Of a stretch of DNA of 64,000 nucleotides, positions 11,997 to 24,659 are shown in pieces. This DNA comes from Mixophyes australis (taxonomy: Eukaryota; Chordata; Amphibia; Anura; Limnodynastidae): positions 344,846,875 through 344,910,874 of the forward strand of contig JAVHZZ010000003.1 of assembly GCA_036250195.1 (NCBI GenBank), given 5' to 3'. Each line of letters starts with the position of its first letter. Position 1 is the stretch's first letter. The translations under genes and the position numbers were made by a program. A model generated the notes under the pieces. It did no database searches, was not told the origin of the DNA, and saw only the letters and a program-made list of their open reading frames with translations.

Positions 11997-14534
11997 GCGC
12001 CACCAGTCACTGACTACCTGTTTATATAGAGAAGCACCTCCCTAGGAATGTGGCAACCTGCTGCAGAGGACAGAGATCATTGTGGACATCATTTTACAAA
12101 ACATGTCCGTTATTTCAGGAATATTATTCAGCTTGTTAGTAAGCAGCTTTTAATATATTTAAATTTCAGATACTGGTTTTAGTTGCTCTATGAATACTAA
12201 ATAAAGCCTCTATTGGACATTGATGTGTACTAGAGACTGTAGATCTGAGCTGAAAAATATACTTGAAGCAACTGGAATATTTATAACAAAAATAGGTTTA
12301 TCATGGCCTCATTCCTCTGCAATCAGTTATCACGAGAAAGGGGCTTCTTTAAACAAGCAAAACTTGAATGTCAGATTTGCAGACTTGCTGTGCCAAAATT
12401 TATTTCATGGATTGTTTATTTCACAGTAACTCAAATGCTTACAAAATCAACTTTTGAATCTCTGTCCTTATGGGATCCCCTAGTGTTCTAAAGATGGAGG
12501 AGTTTCATGGATGGTTATACTTTACTTTTTACACAGAAATACAGAGGAATGTCAGGGTAACAGAACAATGTGTTTAACCTCCAGGCTTCATATCTGAAAA
12601 TTTTAATTTTGTGTTGAAGTTGTCACTACCCACATTCTGTCTTAAATTGTAAGTTAAAGCCCAAATTATATTTTTACCCCAAGTGTTAAAACGAATTGCA
12701 GCGTTTGGATATTACTACTTTCTATGCAATATATTCTTTGCAAAATATTAGGTATAAGGCAGTTTTCTGAACATCCCTACAGAGGTGTGTATACAAATAA
12801 TGAGTTTTCACTGCAAAATATAAAGCGGAGACCGCAATATGTTCTACAAATTTATAGTTTGATATATGTAGTACTTGTAGAACGTCTACTGCAATTCTAA
12901 AATTAGAAGCACTTTATCTAGATAGAAGGATTAAAAGTGTATGCAGCAAATAATTCCAGGGAGAATAGCGATAAACGTTAATTATTACATATTAAGGCAT
13001 GTTTGCGCCTTAGAGCTAGCCTTTTACTGTCAATTAGACAATACACTGTAAAGAATTTTTCTGGGTAGGATGTTAGTGCTTTCCTATGCTTGCTGTAAAT
13101 ATAATGTACATTTTAATAAAGTGTCTGCATTCAAGTGACTTGGCTGCATACTACAAATATACAATCCAGCATACTGAAAAGGGATCACTAGAACAATAAA
13201 CTGTCTCACTGCTGAACTGCAAACTTCTGATTAACAAAGCTACTTTAAAGCAGGAGGTGTCAATGGTCCCCAAGAAGCTCAAATCCAATTGCAGGTAGTT
13301 TGGAGGATTTCTGTTTTGTATTGTTTTCTTTTAAAACTGTTCCTCTGGCTAAATAAGTAACAGGCTCGAGATAAAAAGCTGTAGCATGCTCATCTTCTGT
13401 ATCTTAACTTTAAAGAACAAAAAAATAATTAAATAAAATAAATGGTATTTTAAGGATATATTTAAAATGTTTTTTTCCCAAATAAAATAGTTTGCTAAAA
13501 CTTTCAACAAGGTTCGCAGCCCCAACGCCCTTTTTCTCATTCCAATAATCTTGTGGCACAAACGAAAATTTAGTTTCTATGCTGCACAACAAGTGATGTG
13601 TACCAGTGCGCCTACTGCACATGTAACATTTACAGCTTGTGCCCCAGAACAGGAGATAACTGGGGGACAAATCCTCCAGTCACAAGGTCACATTTTTATT
13701 TAACATGGTGACCAAGGGATATGCCCAGACCTGACAAACATACAATGAGAATGAGAGTTAAAAGTTTAAAAACAAAGATATACTTTTTATTTACATTTGT
13801 GTACTAAAAATAGACAAGTTAGCCTGTTCCTTATTAATGTAGTCTCTGACCGGGCTTGCCTTAACCACTGTACATATTGCATGGAATTGGATTTCATTTA
13901 TAAACCCCAGACCACTTGGGTGGGGAGCGAACACCAAGGGAGCTAGTTTTGCCAAAGGCAGTGCATCTACATGGTGCTTTTGCTCAATCGTACAACATTA
14001 AAGAGAACCACTAAAAGCATTAAGTGTAAAGACATGGCAGAAGTAACCTGGCCAAATCTTATACTGAGAAGCGGGATAGGCCCATGTATGGCCAAGTTTA
14101 AAGGACACTAGAGAAAACCTCGTGAAATATTCTGCGACACACATTAAGCCAAACGTGGGACATTCGCAGGTGTCTGACACATGCTTACATTAAAGGGCAT
14201 TCTAGCATAATGCTCTGATCTACCAATAAATGTGCCAAACCAGACACGTTGGTCTTGCCTAGTAGTAAAGCAGAGCATTTTGTTTTGATGGGGGTTCAGG
14301 GGAATAGTCAGAAATGTTAACACTCTTTATGAAGAGGTAGGTAAAAAAATGTATTATTTATTGAGTCTGTGGGAAGGCATGCAGTCACATATAGGTGGAC
14401 ATATGTAAAGATGTGTGGCTATTTACGTCACTGCAAGCTTGGAGAAATAATTGCAATGCCAAAGCATAGCATGTAGGTTATTATACTGTAAACCAGAACA
14501 CTGTGTGCGGGTGAGACAACGGTTTCAAGTTATA
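11997..14534 (-). other. FOXN2: FOXN2 intron 1, middle portion
   Basis: AT-rich sequence; no supported gene or repeat boundary was found. Confidence 0.45.
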
Positions 14535-14571
14535 TTTGCTTCTCTGCCTTTTGGTTAAGATCAAGTGCAGT
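14535..14571 (+). pseudogene. U2 snRNA 5'-end-like fragment
   Basis: These 37 bases match the conserved 5' end of vertebrate U2 snRNA at about 32 positions, including the core CCTTTTGG and AAGATCAAGTG. The match stops within the branch-point-pairing motif (GTAGTA in U2; GCAGTT here). No snRNA promoter elements or the rest of U2 follow, so it is not a functional gene. It may be a truncated retrocopy, the head of an snRNA-derived SINE, or the flank of a U2-targeted retrotransposon. Which one is not resolved. Confidence 0.6.
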
Positions 14572-14789
14572 TGTGGCAGAGCTGCGCTTGGTCCTCTGGC
14601 TAGGAGGCGCTGGAATGCAGCTTTGAAAGGCTGGGACAATTGTGAATCCGGAGTGGCGATCCAGGGGGCCATAAATCACAGGTCAGGAGACCTTAATACA
14701 GATATAACATGATTATGTTGGCACCCACGCACCTTTGACCACTTTCTCTTAATCGCTATATTCTTTGCCCTGGCCTTTTGGCTGGGCAA

Positions 14790-15015
14790 GAAAATTTTAT
14801 TAACCATGCCAGCCATCAGACGGGGGCAGTACCCACTCGGCACTCACCGAGCCCTGGGTGAAGCTTCAGTGGATCCCAGGGGCTAAAGGGGCCGCTCTAG
14901 CCTTGCGGCGAAGGGGGTCTGAAGCCCCTTAAGGGACCTTTTGGTTCCGGGGGTCGGGGACTAGGGTGCTTCCTCTCTCGAGGAGGGTCACGTTCTGCAT
15001 CCCTTGTGTGTTTTT
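14790..15015. other. GC-rich block of unknown origin next to the U2-like fragment
   Basis: The stretch is clearly more G+C-rich than the surrounding intron, with several CpG sites and runs such as GGGGGTCGGGGAC. A second GGCCTTTTGGCT word, shared with the U2 first hairpin, occurs at 14772-14783. No open frame longer than about 20 codons with recognisable content was seen. It may be the 5' region of a non-LTR element. Confidence 0.4.
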
Positions 15016-17343
15016 GGGTCTTTACCAAAATAGGAGTTGACATTTCTGCCATACAATCAGTGTGAAGCTTCTCCACGGACGTCTTAGAGACACCTCACTA
15101 AATTAAATCTTCCCCTAAGGGTAATGTGCTACCCACCCTTTGTCTGCATGGTGCGGCCCTCCAAGTGTATCAGGTTACTCATCATTGGTCTAGTATCCCA
15201 CATATTAGTACATATACAGCTTTCTTTCCCTATCAAACCACTGACCTCAAAAAAGTCAAATGCAAATAAGGCAGATTACATTGATAATTAAATCCCCTTT
15301 CAATTGTTCCTGTAATAGATTTTCATCCAAATTAGAACACTGGAATGACTTGTTCAGTATACTAGGCCTGTGTAAGCATTACAGAATGATACTTTCTTTT
15401 TTTTTAGTATGAATACATCCCAAGATGGGTAGTCATCAATAATTAAGAAAGTATTCATTGCTCTAATTACGGTAGCACAGATTGTAGTTGCCTCCATAAG
15501 AACCAGATGCTTTTGTTATGTTGACTAGAAAAACTAGTCATTTTCTGTATAAAGCGTATGGATCAGCCATACTCATGTTAGTGTGTTCTCCTGCTTTCTT
15601 TTTTTAAGCTGAAAAAGATTAAAGCATTTATAGGTCAAAATGACCTGTAGGAGAGAAAAACACTTTTGTGAATTTTTCTGACAATTTGTTTAAGGATTAA
15701 ACTCTTTTTCTAGTTGCTTTAGATCATTAGATACCCTACTGAATTGGTTACCTGAATGTCAAAATCTAGCTCTGTATGCTTTCATATGGAAACATACAAC
15801 ATTCACTTGTCTGGGGATTTGAAACCCCATGTCAATGTGGAAAGGGATTTACATCAAGGCCGGAAACTCTGTGGAATGATGCAGCTGTGTGATGGGCCAT
15901 ATCAAAGCCCACAGAACAAGATCTTGACATTCTGATAACCATTTGATATACTCAACTAGACCATAAGTGTCATTTACTAACTGCTAGAAATGCAGATGTG
16001 CAGTACAATTTATCCACTGAATGCATTTAATTCACCACCAAATGCCTAACTAGCAGCACACCAATTTTCCATTTAGGGAAGTGGAACCATTTGCAGGTTG
16101 AGATGAATGTACATGCCAGCCAAAACTTAATTTTAAAGTGTTGCCTCCTGTAATTATTTGTTACCATTTATATAGTATCAGCATACTTTGCAGCACTTTA
16201 CAATAGGACTACTCCCTTAATCGACTACAAGTTTTTTTTATTCACTCGGAAACCTCTGCTTGCAGGAGTCTAACACGTTTTAAAGGATAATTTTGTTCTG
16301 AAATAACTTAGATGGGCTTTTTTTTTTTCTAACTGCTAGCAGAGTTGATGAAAACCCTCTCATATGTATAAGCTATCGAGAAGGGAATTTGAGGACTTCA
16401 AAACCAGGTTAATAAATAAACCCGTAAAATAAGGGCACATCGGGCTATCGTTATCACATATTGCCAAGCTTTAATGTTTTATTACAATGCACATCCCTGT
16501 ATAAAGTGCAGCAGGGTAAACAGCGTCTCACTGAAAGTATAAACAGATTGCTGGTGTAGAAACAGTCCACCAGTCTGTGCAGAATGTTCAGGGCAAATTA
16601 CGAATAAATAACAGTAAGCAAACGGTTAAACACCATAACTGTGCTATCAAACTCTGCTTCAAAAACGTAAAACATTAACATTCATGTAGATGATCCTGAA
16701 AGTCTCTATAGCTATATCAGGTCCAGCACCTAAAGTAAGATTAGTGGTCCCATACACCACAACACATGGAAATGCCTGCAATTAGGTAGATAGTAGCCAA
16801 CATAATTCCTATTTCATACAGAAATAGCTGCAAATCAGCAATCTGTTTTCCTAGTATATACAGTCTGTTACATATCAAGTCTATATAAAGCGCTATTTTC
16901 AAACTGAAATGTAATGACACTGCTCTGTAGGTGAGACCTAAGGTCAGAGTCTAGATTACTCTGTGTGGCCATGAAAGTATCATTTATACCCGTATTGTGC
17001 TATATAGGCAGAGAATGATACATAGTGTAGTATGAGACTAAGAGGTGCCAATATCATTGTGTGTCAAACTTAGATAAAATAGGTACAAGTCATTCGAGGT
17101 CTTGACTGAGCCTCAATATGAAAGGAACAATGAGTATGACATCTGTATTCAGCTGAAAGATGTCCAAGAATGAATATTCGAAAACTTTTTCCAGTTTCTA
17201 TTATAACGTACTGAAGTGGTAGATTTCCAGGCCTACAAGACAGAATAAATAACCCCTATGAGAGACCCTTAATTTGTAAATACAGCCTCTGGACTGTCAT
17301 ACCCTCACACAGATTCTAGTTGGTCGAGCCACTTATTGTACTT
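15016..17343 (-). other. FOXN2: FOXN2 intron 1, nothing recognised
   Basis: AT-rich sequence. A short LINE-tail-like piece with 'TTATATAGTATCAGCATACTTTGCAGCACTTTACAAT' characteristics sits around 16165-16205. Nothing else is supported. Confidence 0.4.
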
Positions 17344-18660
17344 TGAAAGAGTATATCAGTCCCGTCAGGCAGCAGAGAGGGCTCTTCAACGACCACTTTT
17401 AGTGCCTGAGAGAACCATGCTCTCTTTGGCCAAACAAAAGTGTCACTGCTAACATATGTCTCCTCTTGCTTCATCTTTTCTAGTAGGTTTGGTATTGAAG
17501 CAGAAAAGAAAAAAAAAAATAGACATAACTCGGTCTCAATTTCTGGGTCTTTTTAGTGCATCCACCCACTGCTAGACACTCTCCTAGGGAAGATAATGAT
17601 CACCTTTTTTGTGGTCATAAGGTATATATGAGGCTTCAATATTCGTCCACTATAAACTGGAAAAACTTCCTGATACAGCTCCCATTGTTCTAGATGTATT
17701 TTGTTCCTGCTCAAGTAGTCTTCCACAATTTTTGTTGCTTCCGTCATTATTGACCGACTTTTTGTGCCTCCACCACTGATCTGTTGTCTGATCCAATTTG
17801 TTGGCAGTTGTGAATATCATCACCATTTATTTATATAGCGCCACTGATTCCGCAGCGCTGTACAGAGAACTCACTCACATCAGTCCCTGCCCCATTGGAG
17901 CTTACTGTCTAAATTCCCTGACAGAGAGGGAGAGACTAGGGTCAATTTTGATAGCAGTCATTTAACCTACCAGTATGTTTTTGGACTGTGGGAGGAAATC
18001 GGAGCACCCGGAGGAAACCCACGCAGACACGGGGAGAACATACAAACTCCACACAGATAAGGCCATGGTTAGGAATTGAACTCATGACCCCTGTGCTGTG
18101 AGGCAGAAGTGCTAACCACTTAGCCATTGTGCTGCCCCCAATATGTGGCAGGAAAGCTTAAGTCCCCTGCCATACAGCGCTCACTTCCAATAGATTTTAA
18201 GGTAGATATTTTCTTCCCTTCTCTACCATCACTGGGCACGACCAAATAGCTTGGACCAGTCATTAGACAAAAGATAATTTGTTTTTGTTTTTTTTAAGGT
18301 TTCTGAAGATTACCACCATCTCAGAGACTGCTTTGCTAGTGCTTTCAGGTGAATACAACAAGCTAGATGACCAGTCTCTTTCAATTCTGAAATTACATTC
18401 CCCTTGACAGCTCTCGCATGGAACTGGGCTCAAGGAAGTACTTCAACAGTTGACTGTAAGAGCTTCCGTGACTGTACTGGCAAGATGTCCACATATTTGG
18501 TCAGCTCTTAGACTGCTTCCTGTATGATTTTGCAACCTTACAATACTTGTGCTGTCTGATGCTGGACCTGCAGTCGTGTCCTTTCACTAGAATGTTAGTT
18601 ACATCACTCCCTTACATCTCTGGGTGTACAAATGTTGAGATGCATTCGCCTCTGCACCAG
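17344..18660 (-). pseudogene. DIRS-type retrotransposon relic (RT-RNase H region)
   Basis: Read on the minus strand, from high to low coordinates: a block near 18430-18300 gives AQFHARAVKG, then SLRWW. Then comes LEVSAVWQGT and AFLPH near 18200-18145, GGTKSRSIM near 17780-17750, a frame with VEDYLSRNKIHLEQWELYQEVF (17553-17747), and finally FVWPKRAWFSQALKVVVEEP with LLPDGTDILFQ (around 17440-17360). The order and spacing follow the C-terminal reverse transcriptase/RNase H part of DIRS-like elements, including the 'DxLSR', 'WELxQEVF' and 'WPxRAWF' landmarks. Frameshifts and stops break the frame. No tyrosine recombinase was found. A SINE interrupts it at 17816-18138. Confidence 0.72.
17816..18138 (-). 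mobile_element. tRNA-derived SINE, inserted in the DIRS relic
   Basis: Reverse-orientation copy of the SINE at 24005-24316. Its minus-strand head GGCTAAGTGGTTAGCACTTC matches a tRNA A box. A B-box-like segment and a 'TGTGTGGAGTTTGTATGTTCTCC' central region follow, and then a LINE-type tail with 'AGCGCTGCGGAATCAGTGGCGCTATA' and a short GAT tail. DIRS-type coding lies on both sides, which fixes the order of insertion: the SINE is younger than the DIRS copy. A short AATAT is present at both edges. Confidence 0.8.
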
Positions 18661-20224
18661 AAGCATATGCGCCTGGTTTGTGACAAGTCATCATCATCAG
18701 CGAGTATTTACACCTGACCTACAGAAGCTATGCCTCCAAAGAGGAGTATTTGTGTGTTTCTGCAGGCCTTCATTTGTGTAATCACACCTGTACTGTACTC
18801 GCCTTCTGTTAGAACACCCCTTCCCTGCCTCTCCAAGAGCAAGCAGCACATCACATACCACAATCATGCAATACTGCATAAGAGCATATATGCGTGCGCC
18901 CACTTTAAAGCATGAGCAGAGATTTCATGCAACATACACTACACCACTGTCTCTGTGTTCTAGCTACTGACGTGATATATACTGTAGTGGTTCCTGCACT
19001 AATATGCACTTTTATTTTGTAAAGAACACTATATTCCTGAGATGGTCCCGATCCTCAAAGATTTAGTAATTTTGTTGAAAAAAAAAAAAAAGCCAGCAAT
19101 TGTTGCATCAATTTTAAAATGAAACATGCACCTTAAAAAGAATACATCCTATTTATGCAGAGATTGCCTTTTGTCTGGTAATACCCATTCTCTAGTAGCC
19201 CAATTGTGTCGGACTATCTGGTGAACATAAAATGTGCTTCCAGACTTTAAATAATGACCCAAATAAATTGTCCTGCAATGCAATAGTTTGACTCTTCCAA
19301 AACAGTTTTCCTTATATCAAAGTGTCAATAGTAACAGTATTAAAATGTAGACATCTCCCTAAAATCCTCTAATTGCTTGAGGCACAGTCTCAGTTAAACC
19401 ATGGACTGGAAGAAACTCCTGCTCCAGGGTATTCAAAATCTAGACCTGGAACTTTATTTAAAAAAAAATAAAAAAATGTAACTCCTCCTTAGTAACAAAT
19501 GCGTCCTTCATTGTCTACCATCCTTTTCAAAAGCTCTACATAATGATCAGGCGCTTGGACCTGCTGTACAACTGACACAAATGGCTGGTGAGTAATCCAC
19601 AGAGTGCGCAGTATTGCATACTGTGCAGGATCTATTTTTAACTTTAGCAGTTTTCTTTTTATCCAATTTCTGAAGATCAGATACAGAACGAAGACCAGAA
19701 ACAAAAAGAGAAAAAAAAATACCTATTCTTACGTGACCAAAGAAAACAATAAGTGAAAAGAAAAAAGCAAAAATAAAAAAAATGATTTAGTGTTCCCATT
19801 AGAAGTGCTGCGTGGCTGCAGCTTCATTATCCATGACTGCTGAGTGCTAACTGCAAAGAAGGTAGGAATGATTACAGCGGATTCTTGAGTCTGGCACGTT
19901 CGTTACCTGAAGAAGCAGACAGAGGTCTAGGAAACGATTTGTATCTTTTGGAGTTGAGAAGTATTGCCATGTCTTTTTTTTTATATGTTTATTTTATATT
20001 TGAAATACTGTGATTAAGAATCTGTTGTATTTCTAACTTTTAAATATTTTAAACATTTGGATTTTAGAGAAAAATACATATCAAATTTAATTTCATACAC
20101 AAATTAATTTTATTGAATAGGAATATATTTCCTATACACAAGTGAAATCACACATACCAAGGGACATTGGTAAAATACATGTCCAAAGCCATTTTCTTTG
20201 GCACAAGTGAGTGCAATAGCACAT
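18661..20224 (-). other. FOXN2: FOXN2 intron 1; unassigned 71-codon frame inside
   Basis: The minus-strand frame 19489-19704 reads as globular rather than low-complexity (for example WITHQPFVSVVQQVQ), but I do not recognise it. It could be further decayed retroelement, as it lies upstream of the DIRS relic on the same strand. No other feature is supported. Confidence 0.35.
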
Positions 20225-20421
20225 GGGGGGGGGGGGGGGGGGAATTCAATTGCCGGCGATGTGGCTAGCATATATCACACAGCGCACATCACCAGCAATT
20301 ACGGTAGAAATCTTCACTCAAAGGGGTGTGAAGGAAAAATTTGCAGTTTTCTGTGAAATCTCCACTGTGAAGTGTCTCATGGACCTTCTGGAGATACTTT
20401 GTGGCTAATTGAATTCCCCCC
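20225..20421. mobile_element. MITE with GGGGGGAATTCAAT ends and an 18-base G run
   Basis: The left end GGGGGGAATTCAAT (from 20237) and the right end ATTGAATTCCCCCC (20408-20421) are exact complements, about 197 bp apart. The left terminus is extended to an 18-base poly-G tract. No coding is present. A clear target duplication was not found, so the superfamily is left open. A related end occurs at 30397-30406. Confidence 0.7.
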
Positions 20422-21189
20422 TTAGACTTCATATTGCCCTTAATTATCACAGAGTGTACACTATGGGTATGTTTTCTTTTTATATGGAACACAAATGATA
20501 GAACGAAAAGAGATACCGTGATCCTGGTACTTAAACTGCATAAGGAATTTAGCTTTGTTGTGTCTAACAACCACCATTGGACACTGGTGTAAGATTGCCC
20601 AAAGCACTGACATTATCAACACTGGGTGAGTATTTTTTTCATTACTAAAACGTAATCTACTTAGAACACTATGATTCTCTTTCTGATTCTATACAAGAGC
20701 TTCAAGGATTAAGCACCCAAAAACTTTTTTATGAACTAGATGACGCTACAGAAGCAAGGTTGTATGTAGGCTTCTTTCTTTCTGTCTGCTATCCTTGTCC
20801 GTATACATCTTTTCCTTTGGCGCTGGTTACTTTTCTATTTCTGCTGTTTGTTAGTAGGCCACGCGCCTTCTTTATGGCATACCAAGATCCCTGTGGTCTG
20901 GCATGCAAATGGATTCAAAAATTTCTCCAAGAGAGTCAGCGGTCCTCAGGTCACCACTTCATCCTGTACCAGCTGCCGCTTGGGCCAGAAAGTCTCTCAC
21001 CTCCAGATAAACCCCAACCACAGGTTAAAACAAAAGCTAGCTATGGAGTGCCTGCCTCCAGCTAGACACCCTAGGAGGAGTTAGCAGTCTCTGTTTCTAT
21101 TGCAAATGTATTTCCTATATACATTTAGTATCTGTTATGAAGGGAAAATAATATAAACAAAGATATACCTAGCTAATGATCTCAGCTAT

Positions 21190-21227
21190 CTGATAGGAGC
21201 TTTTCAGTACTGAAAAGCTCCTATCAG
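21190..21227. repeat. Perfect 38-bp palindrome
   Basis: Two 19-base arms, CTGATAGGAGCTTTTCAGT and its exact reverse complement, meet with no spacer. The direct word TAATGATCT occurs on both sides (about 21175-21183 and 21235-21243). It may be the fused remnant of a hairpin MITE. No function can be read from the sequence. Confidence 0.95.
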
Positions 21228-21378
21228 GATGAATAATGATCTATAATTTACAAGAGACCATGACCACAGGAATCAAAGTGGTCCATCCACCCCACCCCCC
21301 ATGTTTAAAAGTAGGACATAGTTATATTCCCCCCCCCCCCCCACCTTTTAAAAAGTGGGTAGGTGATAAACTGTAAAC

Positions 21379-21526
21379 CAGGCCTGTCCAACCTGCGGCC
21401 CTCCAGGTGTTGTGAAACTACAAGCCCCAGCAAGCTTTGCCAGTAGACAACCTGTTGATAGCTGGAAGGGCATGCTGGGACTTGTAGTTTCACAACATCT
21501 GGAGGGCCGCAGGTTGGACAGGCCTG
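21379..21526. mobile_element. hAT-type MITE (CAGGCCTGTCC ends)
   Basis: A 148-bp element with long inverted ends (CAGGCCTGTCCAACCTGCGG on the left; its complement on the right), flanked by an exact 8-bp duplication CTGTAAAC (21371-21378 and 21527-21534). Eight-base duplications and CAG-starting ends are typical of hAT transposons. It is non-coding. Confidence 0.9.
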
Positions 21527-21534
21527 CTGTAAAC

Positions 21535-23479
21535 ACACATGTGGTTCTGTGTATGTATAAATATAACAACTGAAAGCAGAAAGAAATGTCTTGAAAGGCA
21601 CATTAAGATACATATCTCAAGTTTCTCATTATAATGTATATATCAATGCTAGAGAGCTGTGTGCTTAAAAATATAGCGCAAATAAAAAATAAATAAAATA
21701 AACAAAAACAAACCTATTCGATAATGCAGGTTGGCCAAATAATTGATTCTGGTATAATCTACAAGGTCTAAAATGCATAAATAGTTCCTTGTCTCAAATA
21801 AATTAAATATTGTTAAAATAAAATAAAAGCAGCACCTTTGCCCATTGGACACTTGTGAAACGGATTGGCAGTTCCTTGGAAAACTGTGGGTGAAGGAGGA
21901 ACACTACAAGTCAGTAACATGTTCCATCTTTCATAGTTTACGCTTTCTTATTTTACAATACGATTTTGCTGGTATTATTCATAATAAGTAATACCTTTAA
22001 AGCTGAACTAATCACCCCTTTGCTGCCATTTATTTGCCAGTTATGCATTACAAAACCTGCAGCAGGGTAGAGGAGCACATTGGCAAAATATTAAAGTAGG
22101 TGGTAGTGCAGCCTTAATAATCGACATAGAAGGGTTGAGATGAATGGCAGCTTAGTAAATCTACAAAGACTTGTCTTAATTGAAGCAAAAATGGAATGTG
22201 AAGACCATTTATCAAGTGTTTCATAGGAAAATGATCAACTAGCTTTTTGATACCATCTTTCATTTTATTATGGCTGAAATATACTAAGTTTTCAAAATAT
22301 AATGTTGCATAAAGTAAAGAATGTCTTCATAAAGACATTCTGTCCTGCTAGAGAAAAAATACTAAAAGTTTCGGAATAATGCACCATATCTTATCTCTCC
22401 GAACACAGACGAAATAGAACACATCTAGTCCTCACAGGCCAAATAAAGACACTAGAGTACATTACTAGCTACATTCCTTAAAATCTGAGTGGAGAATAAA
22501 AATGAACATGTTAAACTCCACCACTCACCCTCCCCTTTCAAACAATGTTCTTTGTTTTTCAAAGTGGTGATTAGTTTGACTTGCCTGTGGCAAGAGGTGC
22601 CCATTTGAAAGAGTTGGAAATTAGCTGAATGTGTAACAAAGACGGCTCTTTTATCCTGCTCAAGTATGCAACTGTATGCAAATCCTGTACAATCTGAATG
22701 TGAATAGCTGGAAACTCTGGCCCTAAAGAAAGTCTCTCAACAACAGGGCATTATTTGGAGCCTGGAGGATCATTCCACTGGCTATGTAAGGTGTAAAAAA
22801 GGAAAAGTGGTACATTAACCATGCTGCTGGGTCCTTCCACAGAAGAAATCACTTCAGAAGAATCAAAGCAAGAATTCAGTACATTGCACACATTGTTTGA
22901 AACAAAAGGACACACACGACCAATTCTGTACGCTGCCAGCTTGTTAAGGTCTAGAATCTTAAGGTTTTTTTTTCCCTTTTTTAAGGTTACATTGACTGGA
23001 TAGGCATAAATAAGCCATGTCCACACCATGCTATTTACATGGATTAAAACGTCCTTCCTGCAGATAAAGTTTCTAGCTACTAGATGTTGCAGTATATGGT
23101 CATAGACTTCATGATGGAGTCTTGTATACTATGGCAGTTATAGTAAACCAACAATTAACCTGCATTAATTCCTTTACATGGCACCATTCTTAGGATGCTA
23201 CACACAATAAAATGCCAGCTTTGGCCTGTGTTTTACTCTAGTGTTATAAAGATGGATCACTGTACAAGTAAACATTTTAGAAGCTTATTAAAACGGATGG
23301 TTGTATAGACATATTTACTATGCAAAGCAGACTTCATATCAGAAAACCTAATGAAGGACTATGCATGCAGTTTTTTAAATACAGATTAAAAAATACCTTG
23401 CACTCAACTGCACAGCAAATGAAAAAGCATGGTCAAACATCTTAAGGAACAACTACCAGCAAAAAAAATAAAATAAAAT

Positions 23480-23483
<4 letters not shown>
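21535..23483 (-). other. FOXN2: FOXN2 intron 1, nothing recognised
   Basis: AT-rich sequence with short open frames that lack motifs and a few T tracts. No supported feature. Confidence 0.4.

Positions 23484-23518
<35 letters not shown>
23484..23518. repeat. (AT)n microsatellite after an A-rich run
   Basis: AAATA-type repeats grade into AT dinucleotides. Confidence 0.93.
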
Positions 23519-23523
<5 letters not shown>

Positions 23524-24004
23524 TCTGTAAGCAACAAACTGCCTAGTGAATCTGTAAGTACAACAGCAAACTGATTAGAGGGCATCACTAATACTTAAAG
23601 AAAAAAAAAAAAAAGAACACCCCTGTGAGTGAACGCAGCTTTTAAAAAAAGTTTTAATATACCTTCCACTTCAGTTACCTAATGCAGGTACTGGGGCTTG
23701 CCATGTGACAAGCTCTAGGCCAAGTCCCATCAAACTGAAGTTCTTTGCATATAGATGTCTTGGCATCCTGTACAGAGTGCCTTCAACCTCTCACCACGCA
23801 TGCAAAGAGCCAGTACTCCATTATAGTCTTAACTAGCCATGCCCTAAATTAAAACAATTATAATATGTACACAACCAATATTCATGTTGCCCCTCCAAAC
23901 CAGTTCCTGTAATCACTTCAAGCTCTTTATGGGATACAATTTAGCTGGAATATTACCACTGAGCAAATAAAGAACCCATATACACCTAAATGAAAAGTTG
24001 CCAT

Positions 24005-24316
24005 TTCACGGTGGCTAAGTGGTTAGCACTTCTGTCTTACAGCACTGGGGTCGAGTTCAATTTCCGACCATGGTCTTACCTGTGTGGAGTTTGTATGTTC
24101 TTCCTATGTTTGCGTGGGTTTCCTCCCACACTCCAAAAACATACTGGTAGGTTAATTGGCTGCTAACAAATTGACCCTAGTCTCTCTCTATCTGTGTGTA
24201 TGTTAGGGAATTTAGACTGTAAGCTCCAATGGGGCAGGGACTGATGTGAATGAGTTCTCTGTACAGCGCTGTGGAATCAGTGGTGCTATATAAATAAATG
24301 GTGATGATGATGATAT
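24005..24316 (+). mobile_element. tRNA-derived SINE with LINE-type tail
   Basis: The head contains an A box (TGGCTAAGTGG, 24012-24022) and a B-box-like segment (AGTTCAATTTCC, 24054-24065). These are the internal RNA polymerase III promoter parts of a tRNA-derived SINE. The middle has 'TGTGTGGAGTTTGTATGTTC'. The 3' part, 'CAGCGCTGTGGAATCAGTGGTGCTATA' followed by GATGATGATGAT, matches the LINE-type tails elsewhere in the window. This is the most complete copy here. It lies antisense to FOXN2. Confidence 0.85.
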
Positions 24317-24659
24317 TGAAAGACACGTTCCACTTAAGATCAATACATACCAATACCACCCAAATAGAAACCCTAGAGACGCAGAAGAGATTTGAAAGTT
24401 AATTGCCAGGACTGAGTGTTTATCCAAGAGCGCCAACTTCTTAACTTTTCTATGCAACAACTTTCATAAAGGTCCCTAAGTGTCTGATCAAAATAAATCA
24501 GAAAGGACAATGGAAACTCTACTCAGCAATAACATACATTTTTGCATGTATGTTGTCATCAGCTGACAAGCATAAGTAAGTTACATATAGCCATTCCAGA
24601 TCTGCTCATAAATAGTTTGTCTTTCAGGTGACATAGGATAGACAGTTTATCTCTAATGA

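Noticed and set aside
14535..14725. A functional U2 snRNA gene
   Set aside because: Only the first 37 bases match; the Sm site, later stems and snRNA promoter signals are absent.
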